58,161 nt of DNA from Gammaproteobacteria bacterium (GCA_024278135.1 JAJRTU010000113.1:1-58161); one strand, 5' to 3'. Shown: positions 1 through 9,842, numbered from the stretch's first letter. Program-made: numbers and translations. Notes: generated from the sequence alone by a model not told the origin.

Positions 1-3000
1 CGACGGGGCCAGGTTTTGTAAGGTATTACTAACTCTCCTAATGTCAGAATAATTAAAGTCCGCCTCACGTTTATTAGCCAATTGCTGAGATAAGGCAGCT
101 TGTAATGAATATTGCCATTTATCCAGTTTCTCATTTTCAAGTAGAACGTTTATTTCTTGCGTGGTCGACTCATCGGCGATTATTGCGAGTTTATTTATCA
201 TTAGCTGAATCAATTCAGATGCACGCATACTCGCTGTCACGGTGCCAACACGCTCTCCCCGATCATAAGGACGATAATATGTTCCCAATAAACATATTAG
301 TAGACTCAATGCTGTACCTGGCAATTTGTCCATCAATGATAATTGATCAATCCTGTAAGAAAGGAAACCCATCAGGTATTTAATGCGTGTTGCCCTGCCA
401 TTACAATACTCTATCAGTACCTGCCTGTAATCTGATGGAAAAAGAATAAAAGCGACTCCCAGCCAATGAGTCCGCTGAGCCACATTCATACTGCGTAACA
501 TAAGCTTCTTTTTGACTAATTTCTGAAACTGCTTAGGATCCGCATGTTGTAAGGCTGCCTTAAGAAGATAGTCGAGATATTCCAGTTGCTTGCTAGTACA
601 ACGTGCAGGGAAACCAGCCAGTAATTGAATGCTTGAATGCCGTGCAATTCTTTTATAATCCTCATCAAAGGCAAGTGAATAAATACCGGAGATATGTTCC
701 TTACCTGCACGTATCGCCATCAAACTATATTGAATAAATATTTCTGCGACCAGTTCGGGTTTTTCTTTTACCAGTTCCTTGTACCAGGCTGGTTCTTCTC
801 CTATATCATCAGCGAAATAAAAAGCTAAGGCCTTGCGAATCTTGTCGTCAGACAGTTGCAATATTTTCCTGTTATCGTCCTTGCTGACTTCTTCCAGGCC
901 TGCCCTGAAAGGGAAAGACAGGGGATAAATTTCACTATTATTCTGTATATTAAGCTGGAATATACTCTGTACTGCGGGGATATCCTTCCGCTCAAGACAG
1001 TTTTTGAAACCTGTCAATATCGATTCAACCAGGCTTTCATCATCGAAATAATTATTTAAACGCTTGTGAGGATTTTCACCTTCAAAATCTATAAAATAGC
1101 CAAAGTAGGCCATGCCCAAATTATGAAGAATACCTGAGTCCGCCGTACCCGCACGGATATCATTAATATTTTTCTTTATAAATTGAATATATTCCTGTTT
1201 TTGTTGTTGTTCTTTCGCTCTTCTTGCCTCTCGCTTTCTATTAAACTCCACTATTCCTAGGCTAATCGGTGGGTTTAGCATTTCATCCAACCAGTTATCC
1301 AGTTTAGGAATTTCTTGTACAGCCTGTTTTAAGATATCCAAAGATATATTTTGATTATCAGTTTCTAAATTACATACACGAAAGGCTTCGCCCAAAAAAT
1401 ATTTACTAACGGGTTCATTAGTTGATTGTTTGGCTTTATCTAAACACCATAAACCATAATCTATAGGTAACTTTGCATCATATAAGCGCTCCATCACTTT
1501 ACGCATGCACCAGTTAAAATTATCACTTTCTGCACAGTGTTTTACGTGTAATGCTATAATTGCTTTTTGACAATCTGGATGTAAACCAATCCAATCACGA
1601 ATTCGCTTAAGTTCATGTTCGTTGTCTATTGATACAAAGCCATATTCATCAAGACCCAGGCCAAGCCAGTCAGATAATCTTTTCTGGGTAACGGTTTCTC
1701 CATAATATTCCAGTCCAGTCGCAAGAAGCCTGCCGACCATTGAGCGAAAGGGTGTCTCATTGATTGTGACTGCCAGTTTTTCATGACGTAATACCAGATC
1801 ATCAAGCAACTGAAACAATTCTCCTTCCGAGGATTGTTCTTCTAAATGATACGACCAAAATTTCTGATATTTACCAATATAGTTGGCCTTTTTAGGCGTA
1901 TGTAAATAATCAAAAACCTCGGCTGGCTTAACTATAGCGGGATAAAGTTCTACTAACAGCTCTCCTGATAAGGCATCGTCCTGATCGGAAATGATATTGT
2001 TATTAATATCCAGGAGAAGTTGCATCAGTTTATTATTTTCATTCGGTTTGCCAGCAACAAGATGAATAAAGACATGGAGCGCCTGCCTGCGGATACCAGA
2101 CCATCGGCTTGAATCACGAACAATTTCCATCAAATAGTCAGTTAATTCCGTTAATCGTTCTCCATGCATCATCGCATCCAGAACACAATCAACGATGGCC
2201 TGTTGTGCATCACTGCGATCAGGAGACATCAGAATTTCTTTAAATATGGGTTCTATCTCAATGGTGCAGAGCGCCCCAAAAGGATGCCCTACCCAGTTAC
2301 CAGATCTAAAATAAGGATAACGCCTGGCTTCTTCCCTGAGTGCATCCAGGATCTTACGCTTATCCTCGACACTAAATAATTTAACATCACCGTACAGGAT
2401 AAGCCCTAATGGGTCCCGCTTTATCAATATGGCGCGTTCTGTTTCACACAGGGTCACCAGCCAGGCGAACAGGCCTCGCAGTGCAGTGACGGCGACGCCA
2501 TCTGTTCCGGTCATAAGAGCAAGTATGCGTCCTATGGGTAAACCATTTTCCATGATCTGTTTGTTCAGGTAATAAGCCGCTAGATATTCAGCGACCGTTC
2601 TATGGACATAAGTAGTACACTCACTATTTGTACTAAAGAGTTTTGTTTTCGTGACGGCATGTAGTAATACAGGTTCTTCGTATTCCAGATTATTTATAGA
2701 AAGGTATTCCTTTGTTGCAGCGAAGGCACTCAATGATAAACCTGGCTTATCGGACAGCAATAAAAGTGCGCAAAGAAAGCCGGCTGCTTCAAGTTGCTTT
2801 TCAATCGTCAGAGAACGATCACGCTGCGTGTCGCTATGTTCTGGATTATGCTCGATGACTAATATTCTGCGGCAGGCAAGCTCAAAAGTTTCCCGGCGGG
2901 AACCCGGCCACTGGCCACTGTCCGTTATGGCGGAAACCATCATATCCAGTATTTGAGGATTTTTGATTATGTCAAAAAGTCCCCGAGCTTTTGCTTCTTT

Positions 3001-3516
3001 TATAAATTCTAAGGGTATTTTAACTTCATCCGGATAATTCTTAACCAGGATTTCGTTGATATCGTCCTCGGTCAGCTCGTCCAGATGCAGCTCTTGAATT
3101 GTATTATTATCAGCCGCAACCATTTGTAACTGTTCCCTGTCACTACTGCCCAGCCAATCTGCTTCCCGGCAGGACAAACGGAACCAGGGACGACCTAGTT
3201 TTTCCAGACATCTTCGTATAGCGTCAAATGGACCTCTGGCATCCTGTGTTCCGGCCCTGACTTCATCCAGACCATCTATGAATAATATTTTATCCTGCCA
3301 TTCCGCATTACGCTCAAGAGTGATTAAGTTACGGGCAGTTATATAAACTGAACCTTGTTGCTGTTTGCTTTCTTGTTCAAAGGCTTTAGTTTTTCCCATA
3401 CCCGGTTCACCCAACAATACATAGGCAGGGCTATCTCTATAACGGTCCAGAGGAAGAGAGACCTGTTTCTGATCTTTAATAATAGTCGTACAGGTTCGTG
3501 GTACCAGGAATGTCAC
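1..3516 (-). CDS. NACHT-domain STAND NTPase, incomplete (3' end lies beyond the window)
   Basis: The reading frame is open without a stop from a GTG at 3516 to base 1 (1172 codons), so the C-terminus lies outside. Walker A is GEPGMGKT at residues 36-43. Walker B reads ILFIDGLDE at 77-85, typical of NACHT NTPases, and is followed by an SCREADW segment like the family's sensor region. The rest is largely helical, repeat-like sequence, as in STAND sensors. The GTG overlaps the TGA of the upstream ATPase gene (GTGA, 3513-3516), so translation is probably coupled. A stop codon lies just before the GTG in the same frame, so no longer start exists. Bacterial NACHT proteins are often antiphage sensors that oligomerise to activate an N-terminal effector. 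Here almost nothing precedes the P-loop, so an effector is missing, C-terminal, or supplied in trans. The region is A+T-richer than the rest of the window. NACHT assignment is firm; the defence role is inference. Confidence 0.85.
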   Translation of the reverse strand, partial: MTFLVPRTCTTIIKDQKQVSLPLDRYRDSPAYVLLGEPGMGKTKAFEQESKQQQGSVYITARNLITLERNAEWQDKILFIDGLDEVRAGTQDARGPFDAIRRCLEKLGRPWFRLSCREADWLGSSDREQLQMVAADNNTIQELHLDELTEDDINEILVKNYPDEVKIPLEFIKEAKARGLFDIIKNPQILDMMVSAITDSGQWPGSRRETFELACRRILVIEHNPEHSDTQRDRSLTIEKQLEAAGFLCALLLLSDKPGLSLSAFAATKEYLSINNLEYEEPVLLHAVTKTKLFSTNSECTTYVHRTVAEYLAAYYLNKQIMENGLPIGRILALMTGTDGVAVTALRGLFAWLVTLCETERAILIKRDPLGLILYGDVKLFSVEDKRKILDALREEARRYPYFRSGNWVGHPFGALCTIEIEPIFKEILMSPDRSDAQQAIVDCVLDAMMHGERLTELTDYLMEIVRDSSRWSGIRRQALHVFIHLVAGKPNENNKLMQLLLDINNNIISDQDDALSGELLVELYPAIVKPAEVFDYLHTPKKANYIGKYQKFWSYHLEEQSSEGELFQLLDDLVLRHEKLAVTINETPFRSMVGRLLATGLEYYGETVTQKRLSDWLGLGLDEYGFVSIDNEHELKRIRDWIGLHPDCQKAIIALHVKHCAESDNFNWCMRKVMERLYDAKLPIDYGLWCLDKAKQSTNEPVSKYFLGEAFRVCNLETDNQNISLDILKQAVQEIPKLDNWLDEMLNPPISLGIVEFNRKREARRAKEQQQKQEYIQFIKKNINDIRAGTADSGILHNLGMAYFGYFIDFEGENPHKRLNNYFDDESLVESILTGFKNCLERKDIPAVQSIFQLNIQNNSEIYPLSFPFRAGLEEVSKDDNRKILQLSDDKIRKALAFYFADDIGEEPAWYKELVKEKPELVAEIFIQYSLMAIRAGKEHISGIYSLAFDEDYKRIARHSSIQLLAGFPARCTSKQLEYLDYLLKAALQHADPKQFQKLVKKKLMLRSMNVAQRTHWLGVAFILFPSDYRQVLIEYCNGRATRIKYLMGFLSYRIDQLSLMDKLPGTALSLLICLLGTYYRPYDRGERVGTVTASMRASELIQLMINKLAIIADESTTQEINVLLENEKLDKWQYSLQAALSQQLANKREADFNYSDIRRVSNTLQNLAPS

Positions 3517-4775
3517 TGTTCACCAAACCAGTCATCCGGGCCAGAGGAGAGAAACAGCTCCAGTGGTTCACCCTGCCCACCCACCAATATCGTACGCTGC
3601 GGTTTGAAACGCTCGTTAAATTTTTCCAGACCACGGCGGCTACCATCTCCCGTAGCACTTTTCACTTCAATCGCGACCCGCATACTGCCCTTTTCAATAA
3701 TAAAATCCACTTCATTATTACCATCCCGCCAGTAATAAAGCCTGACATCAGGAATTCCCCTGTTATATAAATGTGCACCCACCGCGCTCTCTACCAGGTG
3801 TCCCCAGAAAGTTCGGTCTGCCCTGGCCTGTTCATAGGTATAACCTGACATAGCAGTCATCAGTGCCGTATTCAATACATTAAGCTTCGGTGGCGATGCC
3901 CGTCGGCGATGCTGTTGATTGGCAAACTTTTGCAAGCCGGTAAGTAGCCCGGCATTGGTCAACAGGTTTATATAACCGGCGAGCGTCGTTTCATTACCGG
4001 CATTGTCCAGGCGCCCTTTCATTTTATTCAATGAAAGTTCCCGTCCCGAATAATGACAAGCGAGCTCAAACAGCTGTTTGAGTAGTGCAGGTTTATCTAC
4101 ACGAGTCATCATAAGAATGTCTTTTTCAATATTCGGCTCGATAAGCGATGAACGTACATAATCCGCCCAACGACTTTGTTCAGTAACATATTCGGCCGCA
4201 CCTGGATAACCACCGAAATATAGATAGCCCGGTAGATCAAGATTAAAAGCCTCACTCATTTCTAGAAATGACCAATGGGTATTGCGTATTAGCTCAAATC
4301 TACCCGCAAGACTTTCAGTCAGACCCTGCTGCATCAACAATGGAGCCGAACCCAGTAATACGACATGTAATGGTCTATTCAATGCCCGGTCCGCATCCCA
4401 TAGTCCTTTCACCACCTCTGACCATTGCGGGATCTTCTGTATTTCATCCAGAACCAGTATAAAGCCACGCTCAAGTTCAGGATTGTCAGCCGCTTTACGC
4501 GCTTTTCCCCACTGCATCGTTATCCATTCGATATCAGGTTTTCTAATCCCGGCTACTGTGTAGGTGACCTGATCAGTCATGGACGTGTAGGGAGACGGTA
4601 CAGTAAGCTCATCCAGGGCTAGATAACTATATTCGGCAGGTGAACGCTCACGTTGCAGGATCTTCCGTACGAGGGTAGTTTTTCCCGTTTGACGGGGACC
4701 GGCTACTACAATTAGTCGGCTTACGGGTTCATCTAATCGAGCAATTAATGTTTGAGCATGTTCACGTATATACAT
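3513..4775 (-). CDS. AAA_14/DUF4143-family ATPase with C-terminal nuclease-like fold
   Basis: A 420-residue P-loop ATPase. Walker A is GPRQTGKTT near residue 26 and Walker B is FILVLDEIQ near residue 105. The C-terminal part matches the DUF4143 region, including a segment with EVDFIIE followed by IEVKSA near residues 355-375. That is the D...ExK arrangement of PD-(D/E)XK-like folds. Family members are common stand-alone ATPases of unclear function, and some have been linked to mobile or defence-type loci. The last codons overlap the GTG start of the NACHT gene by 4 bp, so the two form one transcription and translation unit. A 40-bp palindrome lies 9 bases upstream of the ATG and probably controls the pair. 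The family call is secure. A nuclease activity is only inferred from the motif. Confidence 0.85.
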   Translation of the reverse strand: MYIREHAQTLIARLDEPVSRLIVVAGPRQTGKTTLVRKILQRERSPAEYSYLALDELTVPSPYTSMTDQVTYTVAGIRKPDIEWITMQWGKARKAADNPELERGFILVLDEIQKIPQWSEVVKGLWDADRALNRPLHVVLLGSAPLLMQQGLTESLAGRFELIRNTHWSFLEMSEAFNLDLPGYLYFGGYPGAAEYVTEQSRWADYVRSSLIEPNIEKDILMMTRVDKPALLKQLFELACHYSGRELSLNKMKGRLDNAGNETTLAGYINLLTNAGLLTGLQKFANQQHRRRASPPKLNVLNTALMTAMSGYTYEQARADRTFWGHLVESAVGAHLYNRGIPDVRLYYWRDGNNEVDFIIEKGSMRVAIEVKSATGDGSRRGLEKFNERFKPQRTILVGGQGEPLELFLSSGPDDWFGEQ

Positions 4776-4784
4776 GGCGCATGT

Positions 4785-4824
4785 ATATTACATCATTGAG
4801 TAAAATTACTCAATGATGTAATAT
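4785..4824. repeat. 40-bp near-perfect palindrome upstream of the ATPase-NACHT operon
   Basis: The left arm ATATTACATCATTGAGTAA (4785-4803) and its exact reverse complement (4806-4824) are separated only by AA, giving 19-bp arms without mismatch. It lies 9 bases before the ATG of the ATPase gene, in the 5' leader or promoter. A possible minus-strand -35 (TTGATA, 4827-4822) overlaps its edge, so a bound protein could block transcription. As RNA it would form a long A+U-rich hairpin in front of the start codon. The gap between the ATPase start and the next gene (4776-4878) contains nothing else recognisable. Only weak A+T hairpins and T-rich stretches are seen downstream of the DUF3604 stop. 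An operator for autoregulation is the simplest reading. A recombination or insertion scar is an alternative. Confidence 0.8.
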
Positions 4825-4878
4825 CAAATTGTTATTTTTAATTTCTTTTTAAATATCAAAAAGATAGAGAATAATCTA

Positions 4879-6873
4879 TTAAGGACTGTACCAAATCGCC
4901 GAAGACCATGCCCTTTCCTGAATGATGGGATCGACATTGTCAAACGGCTTTTTACCCTCACGCAGGGCTTCATAGCTGCTCCAGCGGCAGCCGGGGTTTT
5001 CCAGTACACGGGCATAGTAAAAGGCACGTTGGGCGGGTTCAAAATCCGGATCCTGCCACATGCCTTTCAGCTCTATTGCCCCTTTATCGGCACTGACACT
5101 GCAATCCGCCATATTCACTTCTGCGCCATTATCGGGACAACGATGACTGTCTGTATCGGGCAGCAATCCATCTGAACAGACAACATCGAAGGTTTGTTCT
5201 TTGCTTTCTCCTGCCTCCAGCCAGCCTTTTATGATTTGCACACGCTGTAGTTTGATGCCATCACCCGCCTTCATCGCCCAGACCATGAATCTCGGCACGT
5301 GACCGGCTTCAGTGGGAGGTAAGTCACCACCCATGGGTACACCGTGCCGGTAGGCAAGTTCAAGCAAGTTACTTTGTTCATCCAAATTTTCCGGATAGTC
5401 CCAACCGGCAAAGAAACGAAGAATGATACGAGTACCGCTGGTACCGAATGTTTCTTTACGCTTCAGCGCGGCAAAGATACTGTCCCGGGTATTGTCTTCC
5501 GCCCAGACACCGGCCAGACCACCGGAACCTTTCATTCTTTGCGGGGTAAAGACTTTTATTTCCGGCAGGGCCGCTCTGGCAGCAGGTGAACCGTCCTCTA
5601 CGCCATGATGTCCAAGGTAATTGCTTTCATCAGTGGCACCGGGCGTACCATTGTGTGTATCAGTACTGCCTATTACACCGAACTTATAGGGGTTGATACC
5701 GGTGCTCGCTTCCGCCTCGAGTCCATATTTCAAGGTATTGCGTATGTAATTATTGGCCTGGACACAGCCCTCCGGTCGACCCTGTGCATCACAAAGAACG
5801 GTGCAGTCTGACAAGCCCGTATCAGGACTCCCGGCACAGACCGGTCGGCGTTCCAGTTTTTCAAAATTACAGAATTCATCCGCCGTACCGAAACCGGTTT
5901 GACATTCCGAATCACCCTTGGCCTGTATAATCTCTACCAGGGGTTCCAGTTCACTGCGCAACCTGGCCAGTTCCAGCGAGAGCATGGAAGCATCTATCGC
6001 TGGAAACTGCTGACCATTACTCTGATTGGAGTTATGCGGAATGGAAACGAGTTCACAGGGTGCTTTGCAGTCATCCCGCAGTTGTTGCCAGAGTTTCGCC
6101 GGTGTATTCGCTTCAAAATAGCTGATCGGCAGCGGCAACACGTGTTGATTGCGAAATACGATGTTTCTATGCAAGTTGTTGCCCCGCGTATTACCTGTCC
6201 ATTCATAGGCAATAAATGTGGTGAAATCTCCAGGTTGATTGAAGTCATCGGCAATATCCTGCAACTCCTGCCAAATGCTGTGGGCACGTTCCAGACAATC
6301 ACGAGCCTCGCTTGAACACAGTTCTTTCTCTCGTTCAGGATCGGGAGAGAGTACGTCCCTGATGATCAGGGCCTTGAATATATATCGGATCAACGCCGCC
6401 TGTTTATCTTCATTACGTATGGCCCGGCACAATGCCTGATCATACTGCGCCGTGCTGTTATCCAGACACAGGGCAAGCTCTCCCAGGTATTCTCCATGTT
6501 CCGTGACTGCTGCAAAATCCAGCGGCTGCTTCAGTTTCAGTGTCCTGCCACCTGATAAAGTGACCTCTTCTCCCCGGGCGAAACGATAGGCCTCTCTCGG
6601 TCCTGCCGGGTTGAAATTAATATAGCTGTCCAGGGAGTAGGCTGTGTGAACATGGAGATCACCAAAATAGGGATGGCCTCCCGGCCCGGCAGTGGTTTTT
6701 TTTATCTCTTGCTGTACAGCATGTATTTCCTGCAGGTCTTGATTTGTACCGGGGATCTGAGCTTCCTCTTGCGTACAGGCACTGAAAACAAATCCTGAAA
6801 GAACAAGAAGGTATTTGATCAACTGCATTCCCGTATGCACCGGTATGAGGCCATTAGATGCCGTAACAGACAT
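4879..6873 (-). CDS. DUF3604 family lipoprotein, copy 1 (PHP-like metallohydrolase)
   Basis: 664 residues as given. An N-terminal signal with lipobox VFSAC, whose Cys is at residue 33, suggests a lipid-anchored envelope protein. The DUF3604 hallmark GDLHVHTAYSLD lies near residue 71. Further PHP-like metal-ligand segments are TEHGEYLGE, PHNSNQSNG and GSTDTHNG, so the metal centre looks complete. The enzymatic substrate of DUF3604 is not established. The ATG at 6873 overlaps the TAA of the upstream paralog (TAATG), which suggests coupling. An internal ATG at 6828 would give a shorter, more conventional signal peptide. Both copies share length, motif order and the C-terminal ending QERAWSS.IWYSP, so they are tandem duplicates. 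Alternating Cys residues suggest disulfides, consistent with export. Confidence 0.87.
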   Translation of the reverse strand: MSVTASNGLIPVHTGMQLIKYLLVLSGFVFSACTQEEAQIPGTNQDLQEIHAVQQEIKKTTAGPGGHPYFGDLHVHTAYSLDSYINFNPAGPREAYRFARGEEVTLSGGRTLKLKQPLDFAAVTEHGEYLGELALCLDNSTAQYDQALCRAIRNEDKQAALIRYIFKALIIRDVLSPDPEREKELCSSEARDCLERAHSIWQELQDIADDFNQPGDFTTFIAYEWTGNTRGNNLHRNIVFRNQHVLPLPISYFEANTPAKLWQQLRDDCKAPCELVSIPHNSNQSNGQQFPAIDASMLSLELARLRSELEPLVEIIQAKGDSECQTGFGTADEFCNFEKLERRPVCAGSPDTGLSDCTVLCDAQGRPEGCVQANNYIRNTLKYGLEAEASTGINPYKFGVIGSTDTHNGTPGATDESNYLGHHGVEDGSPAARAALPEIKVFTPQRMKGSGGLAGVWAEDNTRDSIFAALKRKETFGTSGTRIILRFFAGWDYPENLDEQSNLLELAYRHGVPMGGDLPPTEAGHVPRFMVWAMKAGDGIKLQRVQIIKGWLEAGESKEQTFDVVCSDGLLPDTDSHRCPDNGAEVNMADCSVSADKGAIELKGMWQDPDFEPAQRAFYYARVLENPGCRWSSYEALREGKKPFDNVDPIIQERAWSSAIWYSP

Positions 6874-8825
6874 TAATTGGGACTGTACCAGATGGGTGAT
6901 GACCAGGCGCGTTCCTGTATGATGGCGGGGGCATCTACAGGTGGTTCACGGCCCAGTCGTAATGCGTCATAGGTACTCCAGCGACAACCCGGGTTTTCAA
7001 GCACCCGCGCGTAATAAAATGCACCTTGTCCGGGATCGAAATCCGGATCTTCCCACAGGCCCTTCAGTTCTGTCGCGCCCCTGTCTCCTGTGACACTGCA
7101 ATCTTTCAAACTAACACCGGCACCATTGTCCGGGCAGCGCCTGCTGAGCGGGTTCGGTGTCAATCCATCCGAACACAGGACATCGTACACCCGTTCCCGG
7201 CTTTCTCCGTCCTCCCGCCAGCCTTTGATCACCTGCACCCGCTGCAGCTTGCGACCATCAACACCTTTTGCTGCCCACAGTAAAAAGCGTGGTGGCCCGT
7301 CATTATGATAGACAGGTAAATCGCCACCCATCGGCACACCCTTGTCGTAGCCAATAGCAGCCAGCTCCGTGCCCTGTTGCAGGGTCTCCGGAAAATCCCA
7401 GCCGGCAAAGAAGCGAAGCAGAATTCGGGTGCCACTGGTGGCAAAGGTTTCCCGGCGCTGCAGCGCAGCGAAGATGCTGTCGCGGGTGTTCTGCTCGGCC
7501 CAGACACCGGCCAGGGCACCGGGATTTTTGGGCAGCTGCTTGAAACCCGTCTTCAGCGCCAATTTCAGGCGATCATTGGCATCGGCATCCAGATAACCAA
7601 AATTGCCTTTGTAGTTGTCTTCCGCGGTATTGCCAGGATTGGCATTGTGGGTATCCGTACTGCCCAGCACGCCGAACTTATAGGGATTTGCTCCCGTTTT
7701 CTCTTCAAATTCCAGACCGATCTTCAGTGCGTTGCGAGTATAGTTCCTGGCCCAGACACAACCGTCCGGCCGGCCCTCGCTGTCACAGGCCGGGGCACAG
7801 ACCAGGGTGGAACCGGGCGGCGCTTTATCGGGACAAATCGGTCGCAGATCGTATTTTTCAAATTGACATAATTCATCTTCTGTCCCCAGGCCGAAACGGC
7901 ATTCAGACTCGCCTTTGAACTGCATGATTTCAACCAGGGGCTCATGGGCAGCTCGATAGCTGGCCTGTTCAGCGCTGAAGGGAGAACCATCGGGATTAAC
8001 ACCGGCAAATCTCAGCCCCTTGCTCTGGTTGGAATTATGGGAAATAGTCAGTACCTCACAAGGAGGCAGGCATTCTTCATCCAGTTTGCCCCAGAGCGCT
8101 TCTACCGTGGGCACTTCGATCATACTCCAGGGCGTTTTTGCCACGTTGTTGTTCCGAAAGATCACATTCCGATGACGGTTACCACCCTGCTCGCCTGTCC
8201 ATTCGTAGGCGATAAAAGTGGTGAACTCACCCGGCAGGTAAAACTCATCCGCAATTTCCTGGATCTCCTGCCAGCGGGTTCGGGAGGCGTTAATACAGTC
8301 TTCACCCTGATCTCCGCATATGGGCAATCGCTCAGGCCTGTCCGCCTTGAACACCTTCAGCAGGACATTGACAAAAGTACGATGTTCCAGGGCCGGATCC
8401 TGTTGTTCATTTCTCATATCCCTGCACATGTCCGTCGCATAGGCGGCACTATGGGGATCGGCACAAATCAGCGATTCCCCCAGAAACTCCGCATGCTCGG
8501 TAACGGCGGCAAAGTCCAGCGGCAGCGCCAGCTTCCTTGGATGCCGGTAAAAGTCTATTTCACCGCCGCGGGCGAAAATATAAGCATCACGGGGAGTAGT
8601 ACGATTAAAAATGATGTAGGCATCCAGTGAATAAGACGTATGCACATGCAAATCACCAAAGTACGGATTACGCGAAAGCATTGCCGGGGGGGCCGAACTA
8701 CTTTGCCCCTCGACGGTCTGCCTTGTCTTTACGCCCGATTCGGCTTTACTGTTTGCATCTCCCGGTGTATCGGAACAGGCTGCCAACAGGGTCAGACTCG
8801 TCAATAACATAATATTTTTCAGCAT
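6873..8825 (-). CDS. DUF3604 family lipoprotein, copy 2 (PHP-like metallohydrolase)
   Basis: The start at 8825 (MLKNIMLLTS...) is preferred because AGGGTGA stands 6 bases before it and it yields a compact lipoprotein signal with lipobox LLAAC. A longer frame to 8879 would run into the HupE gene. The protein is 650 residues and carries the DUF3604 motifs GDLHVHTSYSLD, TEHAEFLGE, SHNSNQSKG and GSTDTHN, the likely metal ligands of a PHP-type phosphoesterase fold. It is clearly paralogous to the neighbouring downstream gene, and the two overlap by one base. Only 10 bases separate it from the upstream HupE-like gene, so PpiC-HupE-DUF3604-DUF3604 is probably one operon. The module seems to be an envelope system that handles a metal or a metal-dependent hydrolysis, but the substrate cannot be read from sequence. 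Confidence 0.87.
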   Translation of the reverse strand: MLKNIMLLTSLTLLAACSDTPGDANSKAESGVKTRQTVEGQSSSAPPAMLSRNPYFGDLHVHTSYSLDAYIIFNRTTPRDAYIFARGGEIDFYRHPRKLALPLDFAAVTEHAEFLGESLICADPHSAAYATDMCRDMRNEQQDPALEHRTFVNVLLKVFKADRPERLPICGDQGEDCINASRTRWQEIQEIADEFYLPGEFTTFIAYEWTGEQGGNRHRNVIFRNNNVAKTPWSMIEVPTVEALWGKLDEECLPPCEVLTISHNSNQSKGLRFAGVNPDGSPFSAEQASYRAAHEPLVEIMQFKGESECRFGLGTEDELCQFEKYDLRPICPDKAPPGSTLVCAPACDSEGRPDGCVWARNYTRNALKIGLEFEEKTGANPYKFGVLGSTDTHNANPGNTAEDNYKGNFGYLDADANDRLKLALKTGFKQLPKNPGALAGVWAEQNTRDSIFAALQRRETFATSGTRILLRFFAGWDFPETLQQGTELAAIGYDKGVPMGGDLPVYHNDGPPRFLLWAAKGVDGRKLQRVQVIKGWREDGESRERVYDVLCSDGLTPNPLSRRCPDNGAGVSLKDCSVTGDRGATELKGLWEDPDFDPGQGAFYYARVLENPGCRWSTYDALRLGREPPVDAPAIIQERAWSSPIWYSPN

Positions 8826-8835
8826 AACATTCACC

Positions 8836-9840
8836 CTAATAAAATCCGCTGACACGATCAAACAACCAGAAAGCGGCAATACTGCCTATCGCATAACTGC
8901 TTGCCAGTTCTATCTTGTCAAACCAGTCTCGTATGATCCGACGTAATAACTGCAACACGGCGATGGCAAAAATGACAAATAATACCTGTCCTGTTTCCAC
9001 ACCAAGGTTGAACATAAGCAATGCCAGAGGGATATCATCCTCAGGCAGGCCAATCTCTGACAATGCACCCGCGAACCCCAGACCGTGAACCAGACCGAAT
9101 ACCGCTGCGACCAGCCAGGGCAGTCGCCTGCTCAGGTTATGCTTATTTTCCCGCACCAGCTCACAGGCCAGAAATACAATACTCAGGGCAATAACGGCTT
9201 CCACCGGGGCAGAGGGCACATGAACATATCCAAGTATGGCCGCTATCAGGCTGATGCTGTGGGCCAAAGTGAAAGCGGTAATGGTTTTAATAACGTTCCA
9301 GAAACGTTGTATGAGCAGCAACAAACCCAGAATAAAAAGCAGATGATCGGCACCCTTAAGGATATGCTCTACACCCAGTTTGAAATAATAGGGGGCGATA
9401 TTTTTTATCGGCTCAGTGACAGAGGGAAATATAAAGACAGGATTTTTGTTGTCCAGCACGGACATGTGTACAGTACCGTCCCGGCTTTGGAATCTGAGCA
9501 AAACATCACTGATGGTATTGCTTAAACCGGCTATCGTAACTTCCTTGCCACTGAGTTCAGTCGCTCCGCAATCCATTACCCATTTCTCGTACATGAGACC
9601 CTGTAGTTGCCGGCCTGTATTCGCTCCGCCGGTACGACAGCTCTCAGGAAAAACCACCTGTATATTCAAAGCACGCTGTGCGCGTATGGGGCGTGTCCAG
9701 TTGATCTCCAGCAGACCGGCACTGCCTTCCTTTATTTCAAGGTAGGCGGGGCGTGACTCGTGAGCAAGGGCGGGAATGCTGCCCGTCAAAAGGAGCAGAC
9801 ACAGCAAGCTTGTTCGCCACAGAGCAAAACCCTCATTCAT
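8836..9840 (-). CDS. HupE/UreJ-like membrane protein
   Basis: 334 residues. An N-terminal signal peptide (cleavage near ALA-HES, residue 26) is followed by an extracytoplasmic domain of about 130 residues. The C-terminal half has about six to seven hydrophobic helices. It contains the histidine-rich segments HILKGADHLLFILGLLLL and LVHGLGFAGAL characteristic of the HupE_UreJ_2 family. HupE and UreJ proteins are implicated in nickel or cobalt uptake for hydrogenase and urease. No hydrogenase or urease gene is seen here, so the cargo is unknown. The stop is 10 bases before the preferred start of the DUF3604 gene, and its own start follows the PpiC gene by 2 bases. A membrane partner for the DUF3604 lipoproteins is the contextual inference. 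Confidence 0.85.
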   Translation of the reverse strand: MNEGFALWRTSLLCLLLLTGSIPALAHESRPAYLEIKEGSAGLLEINWTRPIRAQRALNIQVVFPESCRTGGANTGRQLQGLMYEKWVMDCGATELSGKEVTIAGLSNTISDVLLRFQSRDGTVHMSVLDNKNPVFIFPSVTEPIKNIAPYYFKLGVEHILKGADHLLFILGLLLLIQRFWNVIKTITAFTLAHSISLIAAILGYVHVPSAPVEAVIALSIVFLACELVRENKHNLSRRLPWLVAAVFGLVHGLGFAGALSEIGLPEDDIPLALLMFNLGVETGQVLFVIFAIAVLQLLRRIIRDWFDKIELASSYAIGSIAAFWLFDRVSGFY

Positions 9841-9842
9841 GA

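Noticed and set aside
1..3510. Several plus-strand open frames of 60-126 codons across the first 3.5 kb.
   Set aside because: They lie opposite the uninterrupted NACHT frame, have no recognisable domains or ribosome sites, and look like antisense shadows.
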